Shown here piece after piece: positions 1-5,613 of a stretch of DNA of 24,541 bases. The stretch covers positions 1-24,541 of the IMG/VR virus record IMGVR_UViG_3300029448_000422. One strand, written 5' to 3'. Source of the stretch: a virus. Each line of letters opens with the position of its first letter. Position 1 is the first letter of the stretch. The position numbers were made by a program, and so were the translations under genes. The notes under the pieces were generated by a model. It was not told the DNA's origin and made no database searches. It was given only the letters and a program-made list of their open reading frames with translations.

Positions 1-1
1 C

Positions 2-454
2 AATTGGGCTAAGTTAGCTAAACCAGTTAATCCATTCGGTACAGAGCAATGGGAAGTGCAAATTGCTACTACAGATAAAGCTATTGCTGACGAATGGAAA
101 GCTAACCATCTTGCAGTTAAGCAAGATAAAAATAATGCTGCTAAATTTACTGTCTCGCTAAAACGTAAAGTCTATAAGCAAGACGGCAGCACTAATGGTC
201 CTGTAAGAGTATTCGATGCTCAAGCTAAACCATTCGAATCTGTTGCTAATATCGGTAACGGTTCCACTGGTAACGTCGTAGTTTATCAGTATCCATACGA
301 AACTATGGGTAAGAAAGGTATCGCAGGTTCTCTAACTGCAATACAAATTACTTCTCTCGAAACCTACACAGCTGCAGTTGACTTCGAACCTGTAGTATCT
401 GTAGATGAAGCTGAAGCTCCTGCTGAAACTAAAGAAGCTTCAATGCCGTTCTAA
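2..454 (+). CDS. Single-stranded DNA-binding protein (3' part, start outside window)
   Basis: The reading frame is open from the first bases, so the gene begins upstream; a GTG at 56 is internal and not the likely start. The visible 150 residues are rich in beta-strand-like segments and end in an acidic tail (DEAEAPAETKEASMPF) with a terminal Phe. Acidic tails ending in an aromatic residue are typical of phage T7 gp2.5 and bacterial SSB, where the tail docks replication partners. The role inferred is coating single-stranded DNA during replication and recombination. Codons are richer in C and G than in later genes, as expected for an abundant protein. A hairpin terminator follows directly. The family call rests on overall appearance and the tail; another OB-fold protein is possible. 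Confidence 0.72.
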   Translation, partial: NWAKLAKPVNPFGTEQWEVQIATTDKAIADEWKANHLAVKQDKNNAAKFTVSLKRKVYKQDGSTNGPVRVFDAQAKPFESVANIGNGSTGNVVVYQYPYETMGKKGIAGSLTAIQITSLETYTAAVDFEPVVSVDEAEAPAETKEASMPF

Positions 455-466
455 GTATCCTCCTCG

Positions 467-500
467 AGAGCTCAAGGCTAATCCCTTGGGCTCTTAAAAT
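467..500 (+). terminator. Hairpin terminator after the SSB gene
   Basis: Bases 467-477 pair with 484-494 (11 bp, one G-T wobble) around a 6-base loop CTAATC. An AT-rich stretch (TAAAATTT) follows. It sits 12 bases after the SSB stop codon. The U-tract is imperfect, so it may be a partial terminator or an mRNA-stabilising hairpin. Confidence 0.55.
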
Positions 501-530
501 TTAGTTAACCTTCATCCGAAAGTATACATC

Positions 531-1136
531 ATGTCCACATATAATTTACCTCTAAATAATTGTGAAGCATCAAGATCTACAGGTTATAAGTTTACTGTGC
601 CAAATAAAGCTGATCCTTCATTACTTAACTTAAAACGTAATATTCGTATAGCTAACTCTCTTTCTAAAACCTGGCTTCAGACTTACTGGGATAAAGATGG
701 TGAGTATGCAACAGCACACTTCGATCGTCTTAAGAAAAACTTTAAACTATACAAAGTTTCTTTAATGGGTCGTGGTCCAAGAAGATGGAACACATATATG
801 TCTCAGAACGTTCCTTTGTATCATGAGTTAAATGAAGTTGAAAAAGTATCTCTCATTAATAAATATCGCGAAGCGATGCAGTCTCCACGCGATAACAAAA
901 ACTCAAAGTACTTACACTTTGATTGTGATCGTAGTCTAAGACATAAGTTCGCAAATCGTTTTGATGTTTATGTTCATAGAGATTCTACTCACGAAAGAAA
1001 GTTCTTTACTTTTCTCGAAGATGATCTTTCATTCTCTGCTCAAAATAAAATTGCTAAGCTTCAAAATGAAATATGGAATATTGAATTAAACTCTAAAAGA
1101 TATATTCGTAACACTAAAGTATTGAGGCAAGTATAA
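531..1136 (+). CDS. Uncharacterised 201-residue protein
   Basis: I do not recognise this protein. It is basic and rich in Lys, Arg, Asn and aromatic residues, with no signal peptide or membrane segment. A central stretch (residues about 60-90) is rich in Arg, Gly and Trp, and the C-terminal third looks helical. No strong Shine-Dalgarno sequence precedes the ATG. Its stop shares one base with the next start (TAATG), so it heads the translationally coupled string of small genes that runs to 2974. The basic charge would suit nucleic-acid binding, but that is a guess. Confidence 0.75.
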   Translation: MSTYNLPLNNCEASRSTGYKFTVPNKADPSLLNLKRNIRIANSLSKTWLQTYWDKDGEYATAHFDRLKKNFKLYKVSLMGRGPRRWNTYMSQNVPLYHELNEVEKVSLINKYREAMQSPRDNKNSKYLHFDCDRSLRHKFANRFDVYVHRDSTHERKFFTFLEDDLSFSAQNKIAKLQNEIWNIELNSKRYIRNTKVLRQV

Positions 1137-1366
1137 TGGAAATTCACGGTATGCATATTGATAAACAGCAATTACTTACGTCACTCGATTCTATCAAGCA
1201 ACTAACAGAAGTTGCTCAAGATCAAATACAATTTGCACAATCGCAAGTTCCTAATGACTTTGACGATCTTGTTCAATCAATTGACGAATGCGAAATTGCT
1301 ATAAACGATTCGCTCGATGAAATAAATCAACTACTTTATCAAGTAGAATCAACCGATGAAATTTAG
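1136..1366 (+). CDS. Small acidic helical protein, unknown function
   Basis: A 76-residue protein starting in a TAATG overlap with the gene before it. It is strongly acidic, rich in Gln, Asp and Ile, and has a heptad-like spacing of Leu and Ile over most of its length, so it probably forms a helical hairpin or short coiled coil. There is no membrane segment and no recognised domain. The next small gene starts inside its 3' end at 1356. Confidence 0.65.
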   Translation: MEIHGMHIDKQQLLTSLDSIKQLTEVAQDQIQFAQSQVPNDFDDLVQSIDECEIAINDSLDEINQLLYQVESTDEI

Positions 1367-1475
1367 TATAGATCCACAAGGCGATAGTATATGGCACATT
1401 CTTGGTATACTATTGCCTATTCTTTTAATAATCCGTGCTCTATTATATTATGCTAACCAGAATCGAGGTACTTAA
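1356..1475 (+). CDS. 39-residue single-pass membrane protein
   Basis: An ATG at 1356 opens a 39-codon frame overlapping the previous gene by 11 bases and ending in a TAATG overlap with the next gene. Residues about 13-32 (WHILGILLPILLIIRALLYY) form one clear membrane segment, with a short acidic N-terminus and a polar C-terminus. Overlap on both sides supports a real coupled gene despite its size. It could be a small inner-membrane effector; a holin role is possible but unsupported. Confidence 0.55.
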   Translation: MKFSIDPQGDSIWHILGILLPILLIIRALLYYANQNRGT

Positions 1476-1645
1476 TGACCAGAAAACATTTTATAGCATT
1501 TGCAGAATTATGTGCATATAATGATGTAGATGATGCAGTTGCTTATGATATAGCTAAAGTCTGTAAAACTTTTAACGGACAATTTAGTACTACAAAATTC
1601 TTTGATTATATTTATACACTCAAAGAAAAAATTAAAAGACACTAA
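1475..1645 (+). CDS. 56-residue conserved-type phage protein, unknown function
   Basis: It starts in a TAATG overlap with the small membrane protein gene and ends two bases before the next ATG. The N-terminus MTRKHFIAFAE and the C-terminal part with FxxxKFFDYI resemble a short protein family often seen in phages of Gram-negative hosts (RKHF near the start, FD..RFL near the end). This resemblance is from memory and the function is unknown. It is probably all helical and soluble. Confidence 0.62.
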   Translation: MTRKHFIAFAELCAYNDVDDAVAYDIAKVCKTFNGQFSTTKFFDYIYTLKEKIKRH

Positions 1646-1647
1646 TT

Positions 1648-1872
1648 ATGTTTGAAGCAGTTATTATAGCTTGCTTAAGCTTGCATATGCATCCTAACAA
1701 TTGTATTACAGTTGTAGATACATACGGTCCATACCTTAACAAATCTCAATGTGAATCAAGAATCGAACAAATGCGTCCAATGATTATTGAAGACATGTTT
1801 CCTTACATACCACTCTCTTGGCAATGTTCTAAACCTGAATTTCATCTTAAACATAGAAAGATTCCATTATGA
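1648..1872 (+). CDS. Small cysteine-containing protein, possibly exported
   Basis: A 74-residue protein with a short hydrophobic N-terminus (MFEAVIIACLSLHMH) that could act as a signal or anchor. It has four cysteines (9, 19, 35, 60), spaced as in a small disulfide-bonded domain. The middle part (VVDTYGPYLNKSQCESRIE) resembles short exported proteins I associate with marine phages, but I cannot name the family. Its stop overlaps the next start (ATGATTA...). A periplasmic location is inference. Confidence 0.62.
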   Translation: MFEAVIIACLSLHMHPNNCITVVDTYGPYLNKSQCESRIEQMRPMIIEDMFPYIPLSWQCSKPEFHLKHRKIPL

Positions 1873-2078
1873 TTATCGATAAACCTATTATATATTATGT
1901 AACTAAAGATCAAGTAGCTAAAAGATTGTCTAATCAAATTACATATATTCGCGAAGCAATTAAACCTAATAATGATAAATCAAATCTTCAAATTGCTACA
2001 TTTCTTATCGAACATGTTATAGCTCAAATGCACGACCTTGAGAACTTTAACGAAATCAAACCATCTGTAATGCCATGA
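1869..2078 (+). CDS. 69-residue protein, unknown function
   Basis: It begins in a 4-base ATGA overlap with the cysteine protein gene and ends in another ATGA overlap with the 27-codon frame that follows. The sequence is mostly helical-looking (IREAIKPNNDKSNLQIATFLIEHVIAQ), with no membrane segment or known motif. Support comes from its exact fit in the coupled string. Confidence 0.58.
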   Translation: MIIDKPIIYYVTKDQVAKRLSNQITYIREAIKPNNDKSNLQIATFLIEHVIAQMHDLENFNEIKPSVMP

Positions 2079-2158
2079 TGTATGATCCATTCGATAAGTA
2101 CGATAAAATGCTCGTGCTAATTATTATTTCTTTTTATATACTTTACTTAATCAATTAA
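2075..2158 (+). CDS. 27-residue membrane peptide
   Basis: An ATG at 2075 overlaps the preceding stop (ATGA) and opens a 27-codon frame. Residues 13-26 (LVLIIISFYILYLI) are strongly hydrophobic after a charged N-terminus (MMYDPFDKYDK). The charge pattern, hydrophobic segment and coupled start make it a plausible micro-protein of the membrane, but a frame this short could be chance. Confidence 0.4.
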   Translation: MMYDPFDKYDKMLVLIIISFYILYLIN

Positions 2159-2173
2159 CCTGAGGAGTTACTT

Positions 2174-2590
2174 ATGAATGACTTAAATCCTACTGAAACC
2201 ATGTCTGAAGATGCAGCTGACAAAGCTGTTTGGGAAGCAGCTAAAGCCGAAGCACCTCATCCATATGAAGGTAACATCGGTGTTGGCGAGTATACTAAAA
2301 ACGGTGATCTCAATAAAATATCTCAAAACATTATCGATGAAGTATGCTATAGAGTTGACAGTGAAAGAGAAGCCGCAATATATGCTATCGATGAATACAT
2401 CAATGAACTAAAAGAAGGCGCAACCGAAAATATAAAAGCAGACATGACAGAATTTGTTGCTGATAAATATAATCTTAGTTATGAAGATGCTGATGTAATT
2501 ATTAAAGGCTGTGGTGATTTCGATTTACTTGATGATGTTATTGATTCTAAAGTCGAAATGGAATTTGATTATCTAAACGCGAATAACTAA
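2174..2590 (+). CDS. Acidic 138-residue protein, unknown function
   Basis: A strong Shine-Dalgarno sequence (TGAGGAG, 2160-2166) precedes this ATG. The protein is very acidic (many Asp and Glu) and mostly helical-looking, with two Cys and no membrane segment. Small acidic phage proteins sometimes mimic DNA or inhibit host nucleases or polymerases, but nothing here shows which, if any. Its stop is joined to the next start by TAATG. This gene has the best ribosome-binding site of the small-gene string and is probably the most expressed. Confidence 0.7.
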   Translation: MNDLNPTETMSEDAADKAVWEAAKAEAPHPYEGNIGVGEYTKNGDLNKISQNIIDEVCYRVDSEREAAIYAIDEYINELKEGATENIKADMTEFVADKYNLSYEDADVIIKGCGDFDLLDDVIDSKVEMEFDYLNANN

Positions 2591-2751
2591 TGAATATAGA
2601 TTTATCAAATAAACAAATAGCTTTACTTCTCGATCTTATCGAACATCGTACATTCTTATTACGAAGCAGAATCGATAACGAAAAAGATCCTGAAGAAATT
2701 GCTAATCTCGAATCAACTCATGATAAACTTATTATACATGTAAAGGGCTAA
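2590..2751 (+). CDS. 53-residue helical protein, unknown function
   Basis: A 53-codon frame starting in a TAATG overlap and ending one base before the next ATG. The sequence reads as two amphipathic helices (KQIALLLDLIEHRTFLLRSR, then an acidic turn and EEIANLESTHDKLI). This two-helix pattern is common in small phage proteins of unknown role. Confidence 0.58.
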   Translation: MNIDLSNKQIALLLDLIEHRTFLLRSRIDNEKDPEEIANLESTHDKLIIHVKG

Positions 2752-2752
2752 T

Positions 2753-2974
2753 ATGTTATTATCACATTTTACTGTTACTAAAACTAAATCTTCAGTCGAT
2801 AATATGTTTCGAGCATTTGCCAAAGCATCTTCAATCGACTTAGGTTTCATCACTAACGCTGATATAAAAGCTAAAACACATATCAATAGTTTACACTGGG
2901 TTCCTCTCGGTTCATTCAAAAATAAAAAGTTAGCTTACGATCATATAGCTACTTTAAAGAATTCGTTAATATAG
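2753..2974 (+). CDS. 73-residue protein, unknown function
   Basis: Last gene of the small-gene string, starting one base after the previous stop, with AAAGGG upstream as ribosome-binding site. The protein is basic, mixed alpha and beta by appearance, with no cysteine or membrane segment. I see no recognisable family. It ends just before the structured non-coding region. Confidence 0.58.
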   Translation: MLLSHFTVTKTKSSVDNMFRAFAKASSIDLGFITNADIKAKTHINSLHWVPLGSFKNKKLAYDHIATLKNSLI

Positions 2975-2984
2975 AGTAGATTAA

Positions 2985-3350
2985 GTTGCGAAAATTTAAC
3001 GAATAATATAGTTTACCAGAACCGGCGAAATTAATCGACAGTCTTCTATGACGATAGAGTAAACTATATAACATGCGCAATAAACTGACAAAGACTTTTT
3101 TGCATCCTACATTGCTTGAGATTACGTAAGGCTCGATTTATCGCGGTAATTCCTGTGAATGATTACGGGACATAAGTCTGACGACGGTCTACGAGGTGAG
3201 CGCGAAATTTGCAATGAGAGTCAAGGCCTCCGGCTTGGTAGCGCAAGTAAAAACGTAACTCTGAGTGTAACTACTAGCTCACTAGGCCTGGTGAGATTGC
3301 AAAAATAAGCCTAAGGTACATATAGTATCTTAGGCTTATTGATTTTTTAA
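2985..3350 (+). ncRNA. Candidate structured non-coding RNA
   Basis: No gene lies between 2975 and 3365, yet the stretch is more G+C-rich than its surroundings and full of complementary segments. Seen directly: 3006-3016 with 3059-3069 (11 bp) enclosing hairpin 3045-3049/3054-3058 (loop GACG); 3121-3125 with 3146-3150 enclosing 3134-3136/3141-3143; 3151-3156 with 3165-3170; 3208-3215 with 3296-3303 (8 bp) enclosing 3217-3221/3258-3262, hairpin 3222-3237 and hairpin 3278-3282/3291-3295. The last closing stem abuts the terminator stem that begins at 3304. AGTCTT at 3040 could also pair with AAGACT at 3091, crossing the first stem as a pseudoknot. The plus orientation follows from the terminator and upstream genes. 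It could instead be a regulatory leader, a replication origin or packaging region. I do not recognise an RNA family. Confidence 0.5.
3304..3348 (+). terminator. Bidirectional intrinsic terminator
   Basis: Bases 3304-3319 pair with 3325-3340: a 16-bp stem (one G-T wobble) with a 5-base loop ATATA. Six T follow at 3343-3348. On the minus strand the stem is followed by five T (3301-3305), so it can also stop the minus-strand gene that ends at 3366. It lies exactly between converging units. Confidence 0.88.
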
Positions 3351-3365
3351 CGAACCACCATCCGA

Positions 3366-3761
3366 CTAGTCTTGCAGTGCTGCTATCTTTGCTGCCAGTT
3401 CTTCTTCGGACAACTCCGCAGCATCTAACGCTAATGACGTCTGATCGATTCTCTGCAACTTTGGTTGCTCAAACTCTGCAAGTGCTAATGCTAATCTCTC
3501 AATTGTTTCCTGATCTTCAACCTGCATAGCTTTAACTAGCTGTACTTTAAGTATATCAACGGCTGAAGGCAACTCAGTAATAACATCATCCTTAATCTTT
3601 TTAAACTCAGAAGCGGATATTTTCATTGCTTCTCGTAGAGCTTTGTTTCTTCTGCGAGTTTCAGCACCTTTTGCCTGCATTTCTTTTGCTTTCTCAGAGT
3701 CCATAACAGGACGCAATTGTGCAAGTGAATTAGGATGCTTTCCGCAATTTTCGTATCCCAT
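3366..3761 (-). CDS. Possible terminase small subunit
   Basis: A 131-residue protein on the minus strand, with a good ribosome-binding site (AGGAG at 3768-3772 on the minus strand) six bases before its ATG. The N-terminus has a basic helix (ETRRRNKALREAMK), the centre looks all helical, and the C-terminal part (PKLQRIDQT... then an acidic ELSEEELAAKIAALQ helix) resembles small phage proteins annotated as terminase small subunits or DNA-packaging proteins. It is the only minus-strand gene in the first 13.7 kb. Transcription ends at the shared terminator 3304-3340. The family call is tentative; a transcription regulator is the main alternative. Confidence 0.45.
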   Translation of the reverse strand: MGYENCGKHPNSLAQLRPVMDSEKAKEMQAKGAETRRRNKALREAMKISASEFKKIKDDVITELPSAVDILKVQLVKAMQVEDQETIERLALALAEFEQPKLQRIDQTSLALDAAELSEEELAAKIAALQD

Positions 3762-3834
3762 AATAATCTCCTAGTTAAATAATTACTTAAAGGAGACATT
3801 CAAAATTTTTAATAACCCACATCCGGAGATTCCA
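3762..3834. promoter_or_regulatory. Divergent promoter region with inverted AGGAGA motif
   Basis: This 73-base gap separates the minus-strand gene from the plus-strand operon, so both promoters should be here. TCTCCT (3767-3772) and AGGAGA (3791-3796) are inverted copies; each lies after an AT-rich ACT-containing stretch. The plus copy, ACTTAAAGGAGA (3785-3796), resembles the 3' half of the T7 promoter (CACTATAGGGAGA, 9 of 13 matches) and has no start codon at a useful distance, so it is not a simple ribosome-binding site. The minus copy does serve as one. A second site (CCGGAGA, 3823-3829) is the ribosome-binding site of the gene at 3835. Confidence 0.35.
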
Positions 3835-3987
3835 ATGCTGAAAATAAATCCTATTGCAAAGGCGATAGCTTTGAATCGCCGGCGTACTGCTAGTCTTGTT
3901 GTACCTAACAAGAAAAAATATAATCGTAAAAAATCTAAAGAAGTGGCTAACGCCACTTTTTATAGAGATAATAATAAAGAAAGGTAG
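3835..3987 (+). CDS. 50-residue highly basic protein
   Basis: The ATG at 3835 follows CGGAGA by five bases. The product is very basic: MLKINPIAKAIALNRRR, then VVPNKKKYNRKKSK. An NPIA(K/R)A start, an Arg-rich stretch, VVP-KKK and YNRK recur in short proteins of T7-like phages infecting Proteobacteria, as far as I recall, though their function is unknown. It is the first gene of the replication operon, seven bases before the next start. It probably binds nucleic acid or an acidic partner. Confidence 0.7.
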   Translation: MLKINPIAKAIALNRRRTASLVVPNKKKYNRKKSKEVANATFYRDNNKER

Positions 3988-3993
3988 GCTATT

Positions 3994-4302
3994 ATGGCTA
4001 AAGTTACTGCTACTAAAATATTACAAGAAGCTATTAAGCTTAAAGAAAAGAAAAGTCAAGACTATCAAGGTTCAATGTTTTCTGAAGAGGACTACTTTCC
4101 ATTCGGAAATGCATCATATATGCACATGATTCATACTAAATATTTACGAATGAGAAGTTTATCTGATAAACCATTTCAAGATATAAACTTTGAATCACTT
4201 GAAGATACACTAACAGATATGTCAATCTATTGTGCAATGTTTCAAGCATATTTAGAAAATAAAAGAAATAGTGAAACCTGGCCACCACCAAGAAAGGAAT
4301 AG
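3994..4302 (+). CDS. DUF1599 / nucleotide-modification-associated domain 1-like protein
   Basis: A 102-residue protein that looks like a single all-helical domain. Features seen: KSQDYQGS (20-27), YFPFG (34-38), a conserved-looking helix MIHTKYLRMRSL (45-56), and NFESLEDTLTDMSIYC (65-80). The order DY, FG, K..R...L, ES..DT..D matches my memory of DUF1599 (Nmad1), a family found in phages and linked to base-modification gene sets. It lies two bases upstream of the thymidylate-synthase-family gene and in the same operon as a MazG-like gene, so a role in nucleotide hydrolysis or modification is reasonable. No catalytic activity can be assigned from sequence alone. Confidence 0.6.
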   Translation: MAKVTATKILQEAIKLKEKKSQDYQGSMFSEEDYFPFGNASYMHMIHTKYLRMRSLSDKPFQDINFESLEDTLTDMSIYCAMFQAYLENKRNSETWPPPRKE

Positions 4303-4304
4303 AA

Positions 4305-5102
4305 ATGGAATTACTTCCAAATGAAAGAGGCTATAAGAAAATAGCTCATGACATTTTACATAACGGTAGTTATCGTAAAACTAGAAATGGTCATGTAAGA
4401 TCTTTACCTAATCAAATACTTAAAATTACAGGTTTAGATCATGGTGTATTTCCAATTATTACAACCAGATATATACACTGGCCTGGAATACTTGGTGAAT
4501 ATGCCGCATTAATAAGAGGCCCAAAGAATGTTGAAGACTTTGAAAGATGGGGTTGTAACTATTGGTCGTATCTTGGCGATGAAAATGGTAACCTTAACCT
4601 GGACTATGGTAATCTCTGGATTGATGCGGATGGTAGAAACCAGATGCAAGAAGTTGCTAATGATCTTCGTAATAATCCAACTAGTCGTCGCATGGTTATT
4701 AGTGGATGGAATCCTGGTAAACAAAATGATCTTAGTCTTCCCTGTTGTCACTACTCTTATCAGTTTTGGCGCAACGATGACTATGTGGATTTACTCTGGA
4801 CCCAAAGATCTGGTGACTGGATGGTGGGGATTCCTAGTGATATGGTGCTCGCTGCTACTATGCTTTCTTGCTTCGCCTCTTATTGTCGTATTAAGCCAAG
4901 AAATATTACTATGATAATTGGTGATGCACATATTTATGAAGATCATTTTGATATAGCGAAAGTACAACTTGATAAAGTATGGTGGGAACCACCTAAATTT
5001 AGATTAAAGAAACAATGGGATATTCAAGGATTTAAACCTGAAGATCTTGGTATATTTGAATATAGACATAGAGGAAAATTAAGTTATGTATTTAAACCGT
5101 AA
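4305..5102 (+). CDS. Thymidylate-synthase-family enzyme, probable dCMP hydroxymethylase
   Basis: 265 residues, full length for the family. Landmarks: Arg27 in the KTRNG loop, Glu65, Trp87, SRR (127-129, phosphate binding), the nucleophile in PCCH (Cys148), QRSGD (167-171), and His209/Tyr211 in GDAHIYEDH. The family residue that selects dUMP is Asn (177 in E. coli ThyA, motif PFNIA). Here the aligned motif is IPSDM, with Asp179. Asp at this site is the mark of T4 dCMP hydroxymethylase (Asp179), and Asn-to-Asp changes in thymidylate synthase are known to shift preference to dCMP. The second Trp of the E. coli motif IWDEW is Leu here (YWSYL). The most likely reaction is dCMP plus methylene-tetrahydrofolate to hydroxymethyl-dCMP; dCMP methylation is the alternative. 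It overlaps the next gene by 17 bases. Confidence 0.72.
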   Translation: MELLPNERGYKKIAHDILHNGSYRKTRNGHVRSLPNQILKITGLDHGVFPIITTRYIHWPGILGEYAALIRGPKNVEDFERWGCNYWSYLGDENGNLNLDYGNLWIDADGRNQMQEVANDLRNNPTSRRMVISGWNPGKQNDLSLPCCHYSYQFWRNDDYVDLLWTQRSGDWMVGIPSDMVLAATMLSCFASYCRIKPRNITMIIGDAHIYEDHFDIAKVQLDKVWWEPPKFRLKKQWDIQGFKPEDLGIFEYRHRGKLSYVFKP

Positions 5103-5547
5103 TGATTGGGTAGCCGATATTGAAGTAATGCACGATAAATATAAAGCTAAAGAATGGGTTGTAAAACAATTTGAAGAAGGGAATTATGATATTTTACGTA
5201 AATTCTTAGCATATAGATTGGATTTTGTTGAAGAAGAATTCGAAGAAACATTAGATGCATTTGCAGATAATAATCCAAAAGAAATTGTTGATGGACTAAT
5301 TGATATAATTGTTGTAGCAATTGGTACATTAGATTTATTTGGTGTTGATTCTATAAAAGTATGGAATGAAATACATAAATCTAATATGAATAAAGAAGTT
5401 GGCATAAAAGAATCTAGACCAAATCCTTTTGGCATGCCAGACTTAGTTAAACCAGAAGGTTGGAAACCACCCGTAATTACTTATGAAGATTGCGGTATTT
5501 TACCAGCATTATTAATGCAAATAAAATGGGAACCTAAAAAAAAATAA
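5086..5547 (+). CDS. MazG-like nucleoside triphosphate pyrophosphohydrolase
   Basis: A 153-residue all-helical protein. The metal-binding pattern of the family is clear: EEEFEE (49-54) on one helix and EIVDG (66-70) on the next, followed by the helix LIDIIVVAIGTL and GVD. The C-terminal segment NMNKEVGIKESRPNPFGMPD (100-119) matches phage members of the all-alpha NTP-pyrophosphatase group. Such enzymes remove dUTP, dCTP or other nucleotides; in a phage that makes modified cytosine, a dCTP-clearing role would fit, but substrate cannot be read from sequence. The ATG at 5086 lies inside the upstream gene, with GAGGA about ten bases before it, so the two are coupled. Confidence 0.78.
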   Translation: MYLNRNDWVADIEVMHDKYKAKEWVVKQFEEGNYDILRKFLAYRLDFVEEEFEETLDAFADNNPKEIVDGLIDIIVVAIGTLDLFGVDSIKVWNEIHKSNMNKEVGIKESRPNPFGMPDLVKPEGWKPPVITYEDCGILPALLMQIKWEPKKK

Positions 5548-5571
5548 ACTATCCATTTAAGTTTCCGCTTA

Positions 5572-5612
5572 ATAAGATATACATAAAGGACGATAAGTCC
5601 GGAAAGGAATAA
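5572..5612 (+). promoter_or_regulatory. Possible phage promoter with 5' hairpin before the DNA polymerase gene
   Basis: The 66-base gap before the polymerase gene is the widest in this operon. It holds ACATAAAGGA (5581-5590), similar to ACTTAAAGGAGA at 3785. The G at 5588 would start an RNA beginning with the small hairpin GGAC-GATAA-GTCC (5588-5600). Early hairpins on phage transcripts protect the 5' end, as in T7 leaders. A true ribosome-binding site (GGAAAGGA, 5601-5608) follows. This is inference from position and resemblance. Confidence 0.3.
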
Positions 5613-5613
5613 T

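Noticed and set aside
2713-2919. 68-codon minus-strand frame opposite the last small gene
   Set aside because: It covers the plus-strand gene at 2753, which fits the coupled operon and has a ribosome-binding site; the minus frame has neither context nor signal.
2975-3365. tRNA, tmRNA, RNase P RNA or group I intron in the non-coding gap
   Set aside because: No T-arm GTTCRA motif or cloverleaf, no RNase P core sequences and no convincing intron core elements were seen.
3896-4129. 77-codon plus-strand frame across the basic-protein and Nmad1-like genes
   Set aside because: It lies in another frame over two better supported genes and encodes a Leu/Ile/Lys-rich product typical of AT-rich shadow frames.
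4305-5102. Plain thymidylate synthase (ThyA) call
   Set aside because: The fold and most catalytic residues fit, but the nucleotide-selecting Asn is Asp179, so dCMP is the more likely substrate.
4509-5435. Several 60-130-codon frames on both strands within the synthase and MazG-like genes
   Set aside because: They overlap genes with clear catalytic motifs and have no motif or ribosome-binding site of their own.
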